NCBI GenBank assembly: GCA_014727915.1 | Contig: WJMO01000009.1 | Coordinates: 1 to 64,000, forward strand | Length of the DNA stretch: 64,000 nucleotides | Origin: Candidatus Altarchaeales archaeon | GTDB taxonomy: Archaea > Altiarchaeota > Altiarchaeia > IMC4 > SCGC-AAA252-I15 | Direction: 5' to 3' | Shown: one piece after another, positions 24,688-33,151 of the stretch | Layout of the letters: every line of letters starts with the position of its first letter | Numbering within the stretch: position 1 is the first letter of the stretch | Notes under the pieces: model-generated | What the model saw: the letters and a program-made list of their open reading frames with translations, nothing else | Database searches by the model: none | What the model was told of the DNA's origin: nothing | Position numbers and translations under genes: made by a program

Positions 24688-24731
24688 CCTTTAAATATCA
24701 AAGGGTGTACTATCACAAACACTAGTACACC
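24688..24731 (-). promoter_or_regulatory. promoter and 9-10-9 palindromic operator of the radical SAM unit
   Basis: GGTGTACTA at 24704-24712 and TAGTACACC at 24723-24731 form a perfect 9-bp inverted repeat with a 10-bp spacer. On the minus strand it lies immediately upstream of a TATA box (ATATTTAAAG, about 24690-24699), which itself is about 40-50 nt before the ATG at 24649. The inner core TACTA/TAGTA resembles sites used by TrmB-type regulators. Placement just upstream of the TATA box would suit activation or BRE-blocking repression by one of the two TrmB-like proteins; this is inference. Confidence 0.6.
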
Positions 24732-24808
24732 ACATTATGATACTATTTTTTATGTTATTTGGACAATATGTTAATCGACAAGATGCATATTGACATTTTG
24801 TCAAATAG

Positions 24809-24997
24809 GTGGTTGGAGTGTTTTGGATTTTGTTCATGGTGTTGGTGTTAGCGACGGAGCTGATAGTCTTTCTCCAGGTTCTCGAAACTGACACGACAAA
24901 GCACCCGTACTGGAACGTCGAAAGGAAACCTGTGATGGAAGAAGAATGGCAAAAGATGGAAGAAGCAAGCGCGCACGGAACCCCCGCAGCAGCTTAG
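24809..24997 (+). CDS. small single-helix membrane protein
   Basis: A 62-residue frame starting with GTG, with one hydrophobic helix (VFWILFMVLVLATELIVFLQVL) and a short polar tail containing Tyr, Trp and acidic residues. It overlaps the next frame by 52 nt, which is large, so it may be a translationally coupled partner or the membrane part of one protein split by a frameshift. The upstream 150 bases hold the palindrome and promoter of the divergent radical SAM unit. Evidence for expression is limited to the open frame and helix. Confidence 0.4.
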   Translation: MVGVFWILFMVLVLATELIVFLQVLETDTTKHPYWNVERKPVMEEEWQKMEEASAHGTPAAA

Positions 24998-25212
24998 GCA
25001 AGATACTGCACCACTTCGTGGGCGAGATATGCTGCGTCACGAAGCCCATAGAATCCGGTAAGAGGGGGGCGGTCCGGATATGGGGCAGCGACGTCCCAGC
25101 AAAATGCAAGGAGGAAGTGAGGAGGGGACAATGGGTCCGCGTGATATCCCACACCAAAGAATTCCTTCATGTGAAGCCATTGAACGTGTGGCTTGGTTCA
25201 TGCTGCTGCTGA
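24946..25212 (+). CDS. short NfeD-like OB-fold protein
   Basis: An 88-residue basic protein. Its pattern (GKILHHFVGEICCVTKPI, RGAVRIWGSDVPAKC, EVRRGQWVRVISHT, FLHVKPL) follows that of the C-terminal OB domain of NfeD proteins, in which a glycine-rich G-V---G start is followed by i--G--V-V and a final V-P-L. NfeD proteins normally join this domain to membrane helices; the overlapping upstream frame provides one helix. Convergent with the arginine decarboxylase gene, 7 nt away. Confidence 0.45.
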   Translation: MAKDGRSKRARNPRSSLGKILHHFVGEICCVTKPIESGKRGAVRIWGSDVPAKCKEEVRRGQWVRVISHTKEFLHVKPLNVWLGSCCC

Positions 25213-25219
25213 CCGAGGA

Positions 25220-25759
25220 TCATATTATGAAGACCGCGGCCGCTATGGCCGTCGTCCAGGAGCCGTCAGGCGTTCCCCTAGAGGATTCGACTATGTGCTG
25301 CGTCCTGAAGATCTTCCCGCTCGCCTCATAGGCCCTCTTCCGCTCATCCCATGCGGTGTTGGGGTCGAAGTCGATGCCCAAAGTCGTCGCCAGCATCGTG
25401 GCAGCAAGGTCCTCCGCATAGTTCCCGGCAACCTCTCCACCCTCGCCTAGGCTGTGGTGCTCGCTCAGATATCCATAGCCGCCGGTGTCCTTCGGCAAAG
25501 CCAATCCCACAGCAGCAGAAACATCCGCCTCGTCGTTTGTCTGGGATTTGGCCAACACGGTGAACGCTATCTGCCCAGGCTTCAACAGCTTCAACCCATC
25601 CTCCACGGACACGACCTCGCAACCCGGGGGGAAGATGCTCGACACCTCCACCAGGTTGTATCTGGCGATGCCGGCCTCCCTGAGGGCCAGCTCGAAGCTC
25701 GCCAGCTTGTCCCTGTGGGTCCCAGCACCCTTGGTGAAGAAGCACTTGCTCGGTATCAT
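25220..25759 (-). CDS. pdaD: pyruvoyl-dependent arginine decarboxylase
   Basis: A 179-residue proenzyme that self-cleaves between S40 and S41 (NLVEVSSIFPPGC) to form the pyruvoyl group on the alpha chain, then decarboxylates arginine to agmatine. Further signatures are GLALPKDTGGYGYLSEHHSLGEGGE and the C-terminal AAAVFII. The length matches archaeal PdaD. It lies 18 nt behind agmatinase on the same strand, giving a two-step arginine to putrescine unit. Confidence 0.96.
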   Translation of the reverse strand: MIPSKCFFTKGAGTHRDKLASFELALREAGIARYNLVEVSSIFPPGCEVVSVEDGLKLLKPGQIAFTVLAKSQTNDEADVSAAVGLALPKDTGGYGYLSEHHSLGEGGEVAGNYAEDLAATMLATTLGIDFDPNTAWDERKRAYEASGKIFRTQHIVESSRGTPDGSWTTAIAAAVFII

Positions 25760-25777
25760 CGTAGAATATAATGCAAT

Positions 25778-26623
25778 CTAGGGTAAAAACCCCATCATCT
25801 TATAGGCCAGCTTCGCGGCGGTGAAGCCGGCATATTCCAGGCCCGGTCTGGGGCAGAGCTCCACCATGTCAAAGCCCACGACCTCCCTCGAGACTGCAAC
25901 CGCCTTCAACAGCCCGAGCAGGCCATACCATCCCAGGCCTCCGGGCTCGGGGGTGCCCACAGCTGGCATCACCGACGGGTCGAGGACGTCCAAGTCCAGG
26001 GTGACATGGACCCTGTCGCCCAAACAACCTATGATGTCCGGGATAAGATCTCCCTCGACCATCTCATGCGCGTAGAAGACCTTCAAACCCTCCTCCGAGA
26101 TAAGCTCGGCTTCCTCCTCGCATATCGCCCGAATCCCCGCCTGGACGGCGTCACTGTGCTCCCTGATCCTGCGCATGACGCAGGCGTGGCTGAACCTGCT
26201 GCCCTCGAACGAGTCTCTGAGGTCTCCGTGGGCGTCCAGGTGGAGCGCCGACACATCCCCGTAGAAGTCCTTCAACGCAAGGTGCAACCCGAGGGATACC
26301 GTATGCTCCCCGCCCAGGACGACCGGGAACTTCCCATCCTCCAATATCTTCGAACACTTCCTCCGGATAGCATCTATCACCTCTTCCACCGGCCCATCGC
26401 ATTGTATCTGGGGGAGGGTCGCGATACCCCGCTCCGCAGGCGTAGTGCCCAACTCGATGTCGTAGAGCTCCAACTCCCCCGAAGCCTCCAGTATCGCAGC
26501 CGGCCCGGCCGCCGTCCCTTTCAAGTAAGAAGTCGTACTCTCAAAGGGAGCGGACAGGACAACGAACCTCGCCTTCTCATAGTTGCTGAACGGCTCGCCC
26601 AAACCCGCAAACTCATGCGCCAT
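25778..26623 (-). CDS. speB: agmatinase
   Basis: A ureohydrolase of 281 residues from the Met of MAHEFAGLG (a longer frame from 26698 adds an unlikely AT-rich hydrophobic extension). The binuclear Mn2+ site is seen as GGEHTVS, LDAHGDLRD and LDLDVLDPSVMPAVGTPEPGG. It hydrolyses agmatine to putrescine and urea, the step after the downstream arginine decarboxylase. Both genes are transcribed leftward, divergent from oligoendopeptidase F. Confidence 0.95.
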   Translation of the reverse strand: MAHEFAGLGEPFSNYEKARFVVLSAPFESTTSYLKGTAAGPAAILEASGELELYDIELGTTPAERGIATLPQIQCDGPVEEVIDAIRRKCSKILEDGKFPVVLGGEHTVSLGLHLALKDFYGDVSALHLDAHGDLRDSFEGSRFSHACVMRRIREHSDAVQAGIRAICEEEAELISEEGLKVFYAHEMVEGDLIPDIIGCLGDRVHVTLDLDVLDPSVMPAVGTPEPGGLGWYGLLGLLKAVAVSREVVGFDMVELCPRPGLEYAGFTAAKLAYKMMGFLP

Positions 26624-26746
26624 AACACATAGAATAGCACCACAGGACATAAAAAACAAGATTTCAAAACAATTAAAACAAAAACGCAAATAATTCATAA
26701 AAACTTGGCGATAGTTTATATCCCCCCCGGGCTAATGGTTTCTCCT

Positions 26747-28471
26747 ATGGTCAAGTGGAACCTAGACGACATACACAAACCCGGCGAAGACGGCAAGCTC
26801 GCGGTAAAGCTTAAGGCGGACGCCAGAAGATTCAAGAGAAACCGAAGACTGCTGAAGCCGAACATATCCCCCCGGGCATTCCTCAAAATATTGGATGACT
26901 ATGAGAAGCTCACAGTCACATCCTCCAAGCTCTCCGCATACGCTGGGCTCCAACTGTCGGAGAACACATCCGACCCTGATCGTAACGCACACTCTGACAG
27001 GGTATCACAGCACTGCGCCGAGGCAGGGAACGAGGTTATTTTCTTCACCCACTGGTTCAAAGACCTCCCAGAAAAGACAGCCAAAAGGCTTACACGCGCT
27101 TCGGGACCATACCATTACGTCCTAGATCGCGTCCGGGCAGAGCGTCAATTCATACTCTCAGAGCCGGAGGAGAGGATAATAAACCTCAAGGACCTCACAG
27201 GCGTCGATTCAAACAACAAAATATATGACATAATCACCAACAGGTTCTTATTCAGGTACAAGGGTAGGGTATTGACCCGGGAAGACCTCACCACCTACAA
27301 GCTCAGCAGGCACAGGGCGGAGAGGAAGACAGCCTACGATCTCACACTCGACGAGTACGCACGCAACAAGACAGTACTAGCCGAACTCTACAAGGCAATA
27401 GTGGCAGACTTTCACTACGAGAACCTGAAACTCCGGGGATACAAGGATGCCATTTCCGTGAGGAACCACTCCAACGACATACCAGACAAGGCAGTCGAAT
27501 CACTCATCTCGGCCGTGAGGGGCATCAGGGAATTCAAGAGATACTTCAAACTAAAAGCAAGGATATGCGGCATAAGCGACATGGACCGCTACGACATCTA
27601 CACCCCATACCCCGGTGAAGAACCCCACCTCCCCTACGGAAAATGCAAGAGGATAACCCTGGAAACCTATGGATCATTCGACAAGAGGATGCACGAGCTT
27701 GCCAAAAGGATATTCGATAGGGGCCACGTCCACTCGGAGATAAGGCCCAAAAAGCAGAGCGGCGCCTTCTGCCTCACCCCCACAAAGGGCATCACACCCT
27801 ATCTGATGCTAAATCACGCAGGCAATCTCCAGAGCCTCTACACCATGGTCCACGAGGTCGGCCATGGGATACACGCCCAGCTGGCGGCATGCCAGACGGA
27901 GCTGACATTCAGAGCCCCCCTCCCTCTCGCGGAGAACGCCTCACTTTTCGGAGAGAAACTATTGACCGAGAAACTACTCAGAGAATCCCGCGAAGATGAG
28001 AAGAGGGGGATACTCGTACGGTCGCTGGACAACCACTATGCCTCCATAATCCGCCAAATCTATTTCACACTGTTCGAGCTGGAAGCCCACAAGTCCATAC
28101 CCGAAGGCGCAACCGTGGAACGCCTGAACAGGGCATACCTCAAAGGACTCAAAGAGCAGTTCAAGGGCTCCTTAAAGGTCCCTGAAAAGTTCAAGCACGA
28201 ATGGCTCATGATACCCCACATCTTCGCATCCCCCTTCTACTGCTACAGCTACGCCTTCGCAGACCTGCTGGTCCTGGCCTTGTACGGGCTATACCGTGAA
28301 ACCGGGAAGAAGTTCAACCCAGACTACTTGAAACTCTTATCATACGGCGGCTCACAGTCTCCCGAAAAGGCTCTGGAAGAGATAGGCCTAGACATCAGCC
28401 GAAAGGAGACCTGGAAGAATCCTGTGAAACACATCAGGGATCAGGTAAGGGAGCTTGAGAGAATCACATAG
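26747..28471 (+). CDS. pepF: M3 family oligoendopeptidase F
   Basis: A 574-residue zinc oligopeptidase from the ATG at 26747 (longer in-frame Met codons exist at 26705 and 26735). The zinc motif is H369, E370, H373 in MVHEVGHGIHAQLA, with ENASLFGEKLL supplying the downstream glutamate, and FASPFYCYSYAFADLLVL is characteristic of PepF. It degrades short peptides in the cytoplasm. A TATA box (GTTTATATC, around 26714-26722) lies about 28 nt before this ATG, which both supports this start and indicates a leaderless mRNA. Confidence 0.92.
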   Translation: MVKWNLDDIHKPGEDGKLAVKLKADARRFKRNRRLLKPNISPRAFLKILDDYEKLTVTSSKLSAYAGLQLSENTSDPDRNAHSDRVSQHCAEAGNEVIFFTHWFKDLPEKTAKRLTRASGPYHYVLDRVRAERQFILSEPEERIINLKDLTGVDSNNKIYDIITNRFLFRYKGRVLTREDLTTYKLSRHRAERKTAYDLTLDEYARNKTVLAELYKAIVADFHYENLKLRGYKDAISVRNHSNDIPDKAVESLISAVRGIREFKRYFKLKARICGISDMDRYDIYTPYPGEEPHLPYGKCKRITLETYGSFDKRMHELAKRIFDRGHVHSEIRPKKQSGAFCLTPTKGITPYLMLNHAGNLQSLYTMVHEVGHGIHAQLAACQTELTFRAPLPLAENASLFGEKLLTEKLLRESREDEKRGILVRSLDNHYASIIRQIYFTLFELEAHKSIPEGATVERLNRAYLKGLKEQFKGSLKVPEKFKHEWLMIPHIFASPFYCYSYAFADLLVLALYGLYRETGKKFNPDYLKLLSYGGSQSPEKALEEIGLDISRKETWKNPVKHIRDQVRELERIT

Positions 28472-28801
28472 GCTCATTGGGCCGCTATTCCTGGCATGGA
28501 GCAGGTCTGGGCCTGTATCATCCTTAGCTTCGTCTGGCTATGCAGGGTAGGCTTGAACCACGATTCTCCCACATTCTTAGCCACCACAACCTTCTTATCT
28601 GATTTTTTTAAATATTTTATATTATTATAATATTTTTATATATTATTAATATTATTTTCTATATTTTTCACCCTTAATGCATTTATCATCAATATTTTTC
28701 TAAAAAATTGTACATTTTCACAATTAAACAACAACTATTTATAGAAGTCATCCATTATATCTTGTATTAATTGTTGAAATATTTAATCTTAGGTGGGATA
28801 A
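28472..28801 (+). other. 330-bp intergenic region with ammonium-operon promoter
   Basis: The first 120 bases are GC-rich and open in both directions: a minus-strand frame ending at 28474 could encode about 46 residues (with SWFKPTLHSQTKLRMIQ) and a plus-strand frame from 28497 about 44, neither with a ribosome site or recognised family. The rest is over 80 percent A and T; a TATA-like TATTTATAG at about 28735-28743 and further AT runs precede the amt start, with GGTGGGA just before the ATG. No tRNA folds here. Confidence 0.5.
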
Positions 28802-30157
28802 ATGGAGAAGTCCGCATATACGGGGATTATATTGGTGGTGCTGGCAATGCTGCTGCCGGCAGGAGTTGCAGAAGACGGAACAACGGCTGAAACCAACGCA
28901 ATGGCAATAGACACAATCTGGACTCTCCTTGCTGCCGTGCTGGTATTCTTCATGCAGCCCGGTTTCGCGATGGTGGAAGCGGGATTCACCAGGGCGAAGA
29001 ACACCTGCAACATCCTGATGAAGAACATAATGGACTTTGCGGCCGGGTCGATCGCATACTACATAGCCGGCTTCGGGATAATGTTCGGAGCTGGGACGGC
29101 TTTCTTCGGCGCAGAATACTTCTTCCTGAGCGGAGTATCCCCCGACTCAATGTGGGGTTCAGTGCCTACCTACGCGTTCTGGATATTCCAGGCGGTCTTC
29201 GCAGCCACGGCCGCTACGATAGTCTCAGGCGCTATGGCGGAAAGGACAAAGTTCGTATCGTACCTTGTCTACAGCTTCACATTGACAATATTGATATATC
29301 CCCTTGTGGGCCATTGGATTTGGGGTGGCGGATGGCTGTCAACAGGCGCAGTATTCGGGTTCCTGGCTGATGCGCCGCTGGTAGACTTCGCAGGCTCGAC
29401 GGTCGTGCACAGCGTCGGCGGATGGGCAGCTCTTGCGGGGGCTATCGTCCTGGGTCCGAGGGTTGGCAAGTACGTGAACGGCAAGGTCAACGTGATACCC
29501 GGCCACAACATAGCACTGGCCGCACTGGGCGGTTTCATCCTGTGGTTCGGATGGTTCGGATTCAACGCGGGCAGCACCGTCGCAGGCACAGATCTCAGCA
29601 TAGCCACGATAGCGGTAACAACCAATCTTGCGGCTGCGGCGGGGGCCATAACAGCCATGTTCACCATATGGGCTCTTGCAGGCAAACCCGACGTGAGCAT
29701 GACCATAAACGGGTTCCTGGCAGGCCTGGTCGGCATAACCGCGGGTTGTGCGTCGGTAAGCCCGTTGAGCGCATTAATCATAGGTGCTGTGGCTGGCGTC
29801 ATCGTGGTTTTCGCTGTGGAGTTCGTGGACAAGTTCCTTAGGGTGGATGACCCGGTCGGCGCCGTCAGCGTGCACGGAGTATGCGGCGCGTTCGGGACGC
29901 TTGCAGTGGGTGTATTCGCGGAGGAAGCTTATGGTGGCGTTAACGGGCTCCTGTTCGGCGGCGGTGTCACACAGCTGATATCCCAGGCAGTTGGGGTCGT
30001 TTCGGTGTTCCTCTTCGTGTTCCCCGTGGCCTTTTTGATGTTCAAGGTCATCGACTTGACCCTAGGGTTGCGCGTTTCCGAGCACGAGGAAGTGACCGGG
30101 TTGGACATCGGCGAGCACGGTATGTTCGCATACCCGGACTTTGATGTTCCGGCATAA
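28802..30157 (+). CDS. amt: ammonium transporter, copy 1
   Basis: A 451-residue Amt/MEP channel with 11 membrane helices after a cleavable or anchor N-terminus (ILVVLAMLLPAGVA). The twin pore histidines are H203 (TVVHSVGGW) and H358 (VSVHGVCG); other hallmarks are AGFTRAKNT, LWFGWFGFNAGST and the C-terminal GLDIGEHGMFAYPDF that contacts GlnK. It carries ammonium into the cell. A PII gene follows after 15 nt, the usual amt-glnK pair, and a second such pair follows. Confidence 0.97.
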   Translation: MEKSAYTGIILVVLAMLLPAGVAEDGTTAETNAMAIDTIWTLLAAVLVFFMQPGFAMVEAGFTRAKNTCNILMKNIMDFAAGSIAYYIAGFGIMFGAGTAFFGAEYFFLSGVSPDSMWGSVPTYAFWIFQAVFAATAATIVSGAMAERTKFVSYLVYSFTLTILIYPLVGHWIWGGGWLSTGAVFGFLADAPLVDFAGSTVVHSVGGWAALAGAIVLGPRVGKYVNGKVNVIPGHNIALAALGGFILWFGWFGFNAGSTVAGTDLSIATIAVTTNLAAAAGAITAMFTIWALAGKPDVSMTINGFLAGLVGITAGCASVSPLSALIIGAVAGVIVVFAVEFVDKFLRVDDPVGAVSVHGVCGAFGTLAVGVFAEEAYGGVNGLLFGGGVTQLISQAVGVVSVFLFVFPVAFLMFKVIDLTLGLRVSEHEEVTGLDIGEHGMFAYPDFDVPA

Positions 30158-30172
30158 TGGGAGGTGAAAAAT

Positions 30173-30547
30173 ATGAAGTTGATAGTTGCGTACATAAAGC
30201 CAGAGGTTTTGGAGTCGGTTAAGAGGGAGTTGGACAAGCATGAGGTCCATCGGATGAGCGTGTCTAGGGCGAAGGGCTGTGGCGTGTCGAAGGGGTATGT
30301 GGAGAGCTACAGGGGCTCCAAGAAGGAGATAAACTTGCTCCCGAAGGTGCGGTTGGAGATAGCGGTGAATGACGATTTCGTCGACACGACCGTGAAGGCG
30401 ATAATCTCTGCTGCCAGGACCGACGAGATAGGGGACGGGAAGATATTCGTGCTGCCCCTCGAGGACTGTATACGCATAAGGACCGGTGAGACTGGCCCGG
30501 ATGCGATAGGGGGAGATAGCGTCCATGTCAAGAAGAAGGGCGAATAG
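30173..30547 (+). CDS. glnK: PII signal protein GlnK, copy 1
   Basis: A 124-residue PII protein. The ATG at 30173 is chosen because the ribosome site GGGAGGTG lies 7 nt upstream; the longer frame would start on the GTG inside that site. The T-loop reads KGYVESYRGSKKE with Tyr46 at the tip, and IGDGKIFV...IRIRTGE is the ATP-binding B/C-loop pattern. It senses ATP/ADP and 2-oxoglutarate and plugs the neighbouring Amt. The C-terminus is slightly longer than usual (HVKKKGE). Confidence 0.97.
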   Translation: MKLIVAYIKPEVLESVKRELDKHEVHRMSVSRAKGCGVSKGYVESYRGSKKEINLLPKVRLEIAVNDDFVDTTVKAIISAARTDEIGDGKIFVLPLEDCIRIRTGETGPDAIGGDSVHVKKKGE

Positions 30548-30740
30548 CCCGTCATCGGGGTGTCTGCCCACACCCTCCTCTTTCTTTTTTGAAGATCGGA
30601 AAGCATCACACTTTCATTCTGAAAATATTTTACAATAAATAGAAACATTTTTATATATATCTTCAATATACCTAATCATATTTGAAAAATTCAACAAAAA
30701 TATATAAAAAATATGAGAATTGTAATTTGAGGTGTTGTAA

Positions 30741-32054
30741 GTGAAGAAACTCGAGGTTTTAACGGTTTTTCTGGTGCTCATGGCATCAGCTTCTGCGGAA
30801 GACGGAACGTCAGTCAACGCCGGCGACACGGCCTGGGTGCTCATCGCATCGGCGCTTGTGCTGCTGATGACCCCCGGCGTAGGATTCTTCTACGGGGGGA
30901 TGGTAAGGAAGAAGAACGTGCTGGCGATACTGACGCAGAGCGTCATAATAGCGGCGCTGATAAGCGTCCAATGGGTGCTCATCGGATACTCGCTGTCATT
31001 CGGCCCGGACATCGGCGGAGTGATAGGGAACCTGGACTACATGGGACTTTCCGGCGTGGGAATGCAACCCAACCCAACATACAGTGAGACCATACCCGAA
31101 CTGGCATTCATGATATTCCAGGCGATGTTCGCGATAATAACCCCTGCGCTTATAATCGGCGCCTTCGCCGACCGGATGAAATTCTCCACATTCCTCGTGT
31201 TCACCCTGCTCTGGGCGACGGTCGTATACGACCCGATAGCTCACTGGGTGTGGGGATCCGGAGGATGGATAGGCGAGATGGGCGCGTTGGACTTCGCGGG
31301 CGGAACAGTAGTGCACATATCCGCTGGAGTTGCCGCGCTCGCGGCAGCCCTGCTCATAGGCCGCAGGATAGGATTGGACAACGGCAGCCACCCGGCACCC
31401 CACAACATAACTATGACCGTGCTCGGAGCAGCGCTGCTGTGGTTCGGCTGGTTCGGCTTCAACGCCGGGAGCTCTCTGGCTGCGGACGGCCTGGCCGCGC
31501 ACGCTTTCGTGGTTACCAACACCGCAGCAGCAGCGGCCGCGCTATCTTGGATGATTGTAAGCTGGGTTCACATGAAGAAGCCGAGCAGCATGGGCATTGT
31601 CACTGGAGCAGTATGCGGACTGGTCGCGATAACGCCCGCAGCAGGCTTCGTAAGCCCCATGGCATCCATTGCCATAGGCGCGATCGCAGGTGCCGTATGC
31701 TACCTGGTGATAGTTTTTGTGAAGAACAAGACCAGAATAGACGACGCTCTTGATGTGATGGCATGCCACGGCATGGGGGGCATAATCGGGGCCTTGCTGA
31801 CTGGCGTGTTCGCGCAGACGGCCATAAACCCCGGCGGAGCGGACGGCCTGCTGTCAGGCAATCCTGGGCTCCTCTACACCCAGGCCATAACGGTAGTGGC
31901 GACCATGGCCTACTCATTCATGATGACTGCCATAATACTGAAGGTCTTGGACGTGGTTATGGGAGTCAGAGTAAGGAAAGAGGAGGAGATAGTGGGGTTG
32001 GACCTCACGCAACACGGGGAGGAAGCCTATCCTGAGATGGAGATACCAAGCTAA
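30741..32054 (+). CDS. amt: ammonium transporter, copy 2
   Basis: A 437-residue Amt of a different subgroup from copy 1: it starts with GTG (ribosome site GAGGTG 7-8 nt upstream) and a signal-like segment. The pore histidines are H192 (TVVHISAG) and H343 (MACHGMGG), with GFFYGGMVRKKN, LWFGWFGFNAGSS and GLDLTQHGEEAYPEM. The 190 bases before it are AT-rich and hold a separate promoter, so the two pairs can be expressed independently. A GlnK gene follows. Confidence 0.97.
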   Translation: MKKLEVLTVFLVLMASASAEDGTSVNAGDTAWVLIASALVLLMTPGVGFFYGGMVRKKNVLAILTQSVIIAALISVQWVLIGYSLSFGPDIGGVIGNLDYMGLSGVGMQPNPTYSETIPELAFMIFQAMFAIITPALIIGAFADRMKFSTFLVFTLLWATVVYDPIAHWVWGSGGWIGEMGALDFAGGTVVHISAGVAALAAALLIGRRIGLDNGSHPAPHNITMTVLGAALLWFGWFGFNAGSSLAADGLAAHAFVVTNTAAAAAALSWMIVSWVHMKKPSSMGIVTGAVCGLVAITPAAGFVSPMASIAIGAIAGAVCYLVIVFVKNKTRIDDALDVMACHGMGGIIGALLTGVFAQTAINPGGADGLLSGNPGLLYTQAITVVATMAYSFMMTAIILKVLDVVMGVRVRKEEEIVGLDLTQHGEEAYPEMEIPS

Positions 32055-32068
32055 TGGAGGTGATGGAT

Positions 32069-32410
32069 ATGAAGTTGATAATGGCTTACATACAGCCAGA
32101 ACGGTTCAAGGAAGTGAAGAAGGAACTATACAAGGCGGACGTCAAGAAGATGTCCGTGGTGAAAGTCAGGGGATGCGGTCAGCAGATGGGCTTCACAGAG
32201 GTCTTCAGGGGGGCGAGCCAGGAGGTCAACCTGCTGCCTAAGATCCGCATAGACATCGCAGTGAACGAGGACTTCGTCGAACCCACCATCGAGGCCATAA
32301 TGAAGGGCGCGAGGACCGGCGAAGTCGGCGACGGGAAGATATTCGTCGTCACATTGGCCGAGTGCGTGAGGATACGGACCGGAGAAAGAGGAGGCAAAGC
32401 CATAGGATGA
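32069..32410 (+). CDS. glnK: PII signal protein GlnK, copy 2
   Basis: A 113-residue PII protein from the ATG at 32069, which has the ribosome site GGAGGTGATGG just upstream; the frame's earlier start overlaps the amt stop. The T-loop reads MGFTEVFRGASQE, with Phe46 where copy 1 and most PII proteins have Tyr, so it cannot be uridylylated there. VGDGKIFV and VRIRTGE complete the nucleotide site. It would gate the adjacent Amt copy 2. Confidence 0.96.
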   Translation: MKLIMAYIQPERFKEVKKELYKADVKKMSVVKVRGCGQQMGFTEVFRGASQEVNLLPKIRIDIAVNEDFVEPTIEAIMKGARTGEVGDGKIFVVTLAECVRIRTGERGGKAIG

Positions 32411-32643
32411 AAGAAATGGAGAAGTTCAAGGTCGAAGACAAGGGCCTGTTGGATGAGCTGAAGTTCTGGGGTCTCAAAGAGGATGAGATACTCAGGGAAT
32501 CCCTTGAGTACATCATGTGGGCGACCATAAGGCGCAGGACCGACAATCGCTGCAGGACATGCAAGAAGGTGGTCAAATCCACGGTTCCCCCGGAGATGCA
32601 GGTCAAGAACAGCTACCCCGACGGATTCTGCGAATGCGATTGA
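32407..32643 (+). CDS. small Cys-containing protein of the second amt-glnK unit
   Basis: A 78-residue protein whose ATG overlaps the glnK stop (ATGA), so it is translated with the ammonium unit. It begins with charged helices (MEKFKVEDKGLLDELKFWGLKEDEILRE) and ends with four cysteines, CRTCKK and CECD, that could form a zinc ribbon. Not a recognised partner of Amt or PII. A nitrogen-responsive adaptor is a reasonable inference from position, without further evidence. Confidence 0.65.
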   Translation: MKEMEKFKVEDKGLLDELKFWGLKEDEILRESLEYIMWATIRRRTDNRCRTCKKVVKSTVPPEMQVKNSYPDGFCECD

Positions 32644-32743
32644 AGACGCGTGTTCTGGGGGGATGGCATGGGTGCAGCGTCGTAATCCTGCGCTCTAAAC
32701 CCAGTGGTTACATTTTTATACTGGATATTCCATACTTCATAGG

Positions 32744-33151
32744 ATGAAGAAGGATGAGCCTATGTCTGCGGAGGAGTTCTGCCCCATACGGCAGACGATA
32801 AAGCTTTTGGGGAAACGGTGGACCATACTAATAGTGAAGGAGATATACTTTGGGAAGGGCAGGAAGCTGGGTTTCATGGAGCTGCGCAGGAGGCTTCCCG
32901 ACGTGAGCACCAAGGTATTGTCAGAGCGTCTAAAGGAGATGGCGGAGGCGAAGCTGGTTCGCAGGAAAGAGCATAGGGACTCCAAGCCTGTGCGGGTCAC
33001 CTACACACTCACGGATAAGGGAAAGGACGCGTGCGAAATACTCAAAGTCTTCAAGGGCTACGGCCTTAAATGGGGGGGCAAGGACACATTCAACTGCGGC
33101 GACATAGACTGCGAATTGTGCCCCCGAAGATCGGAGAACGAAGAAGACTAG
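32744..33151 (+). CDS. HxlR family transcription regulator
   Basis: A 135-residue winged-helix regulator of the HxlR group: CPIRQTIKLLGKRWTILIVKEI, then FMELRRRLPDVSTKVLSERLKEM as recognition helix, and VTYTLTDKGKDACEIL as the wing. The C-terminal tail has three cysteines (NCGDIDCELC), an addition that may bind metal or sense redox. A TATA box (TTTTTATA, 32713-32720) about 25 nt before the ATG indicates a leaderless transcript; TGGATATTCCA at 32722-32732 next to it is a possible but weak operator. Confidence 0.9.
   Translation: MKKDEPMSAEEFCPIRQTIKLLGKRWTILIVKEIYFGKGRKLGFMELRRRLPDVSTKVLSERLKEMAEAKLVRRKEHRDSKPVRVTYTLTDKGKDACEILKVFKGYGLKWGGKDTFNCGDIDCELCPRRSENEED

Noticed and set aside
28540..28600. 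T-loop-like GGTTCAAGCC on the minus strand, possible tRNA
   Set aside because: T-stem is nearly complete but no complementary acceptor, D-arm or anticodon arm exists within reach.
28474..28620. Short minus-strand open frame ending CSMPGIAAQ
   Set aside because: About 46 codons with no ATG, no ribosome site and no recognised family; kept only as a comment in the intergenic entry.
32722..32732. TGGATATTCCA as an HxlR operator
   Set aside because: Only 4-bp arms around a 3-bp centre; too weak to list as a site by itself.
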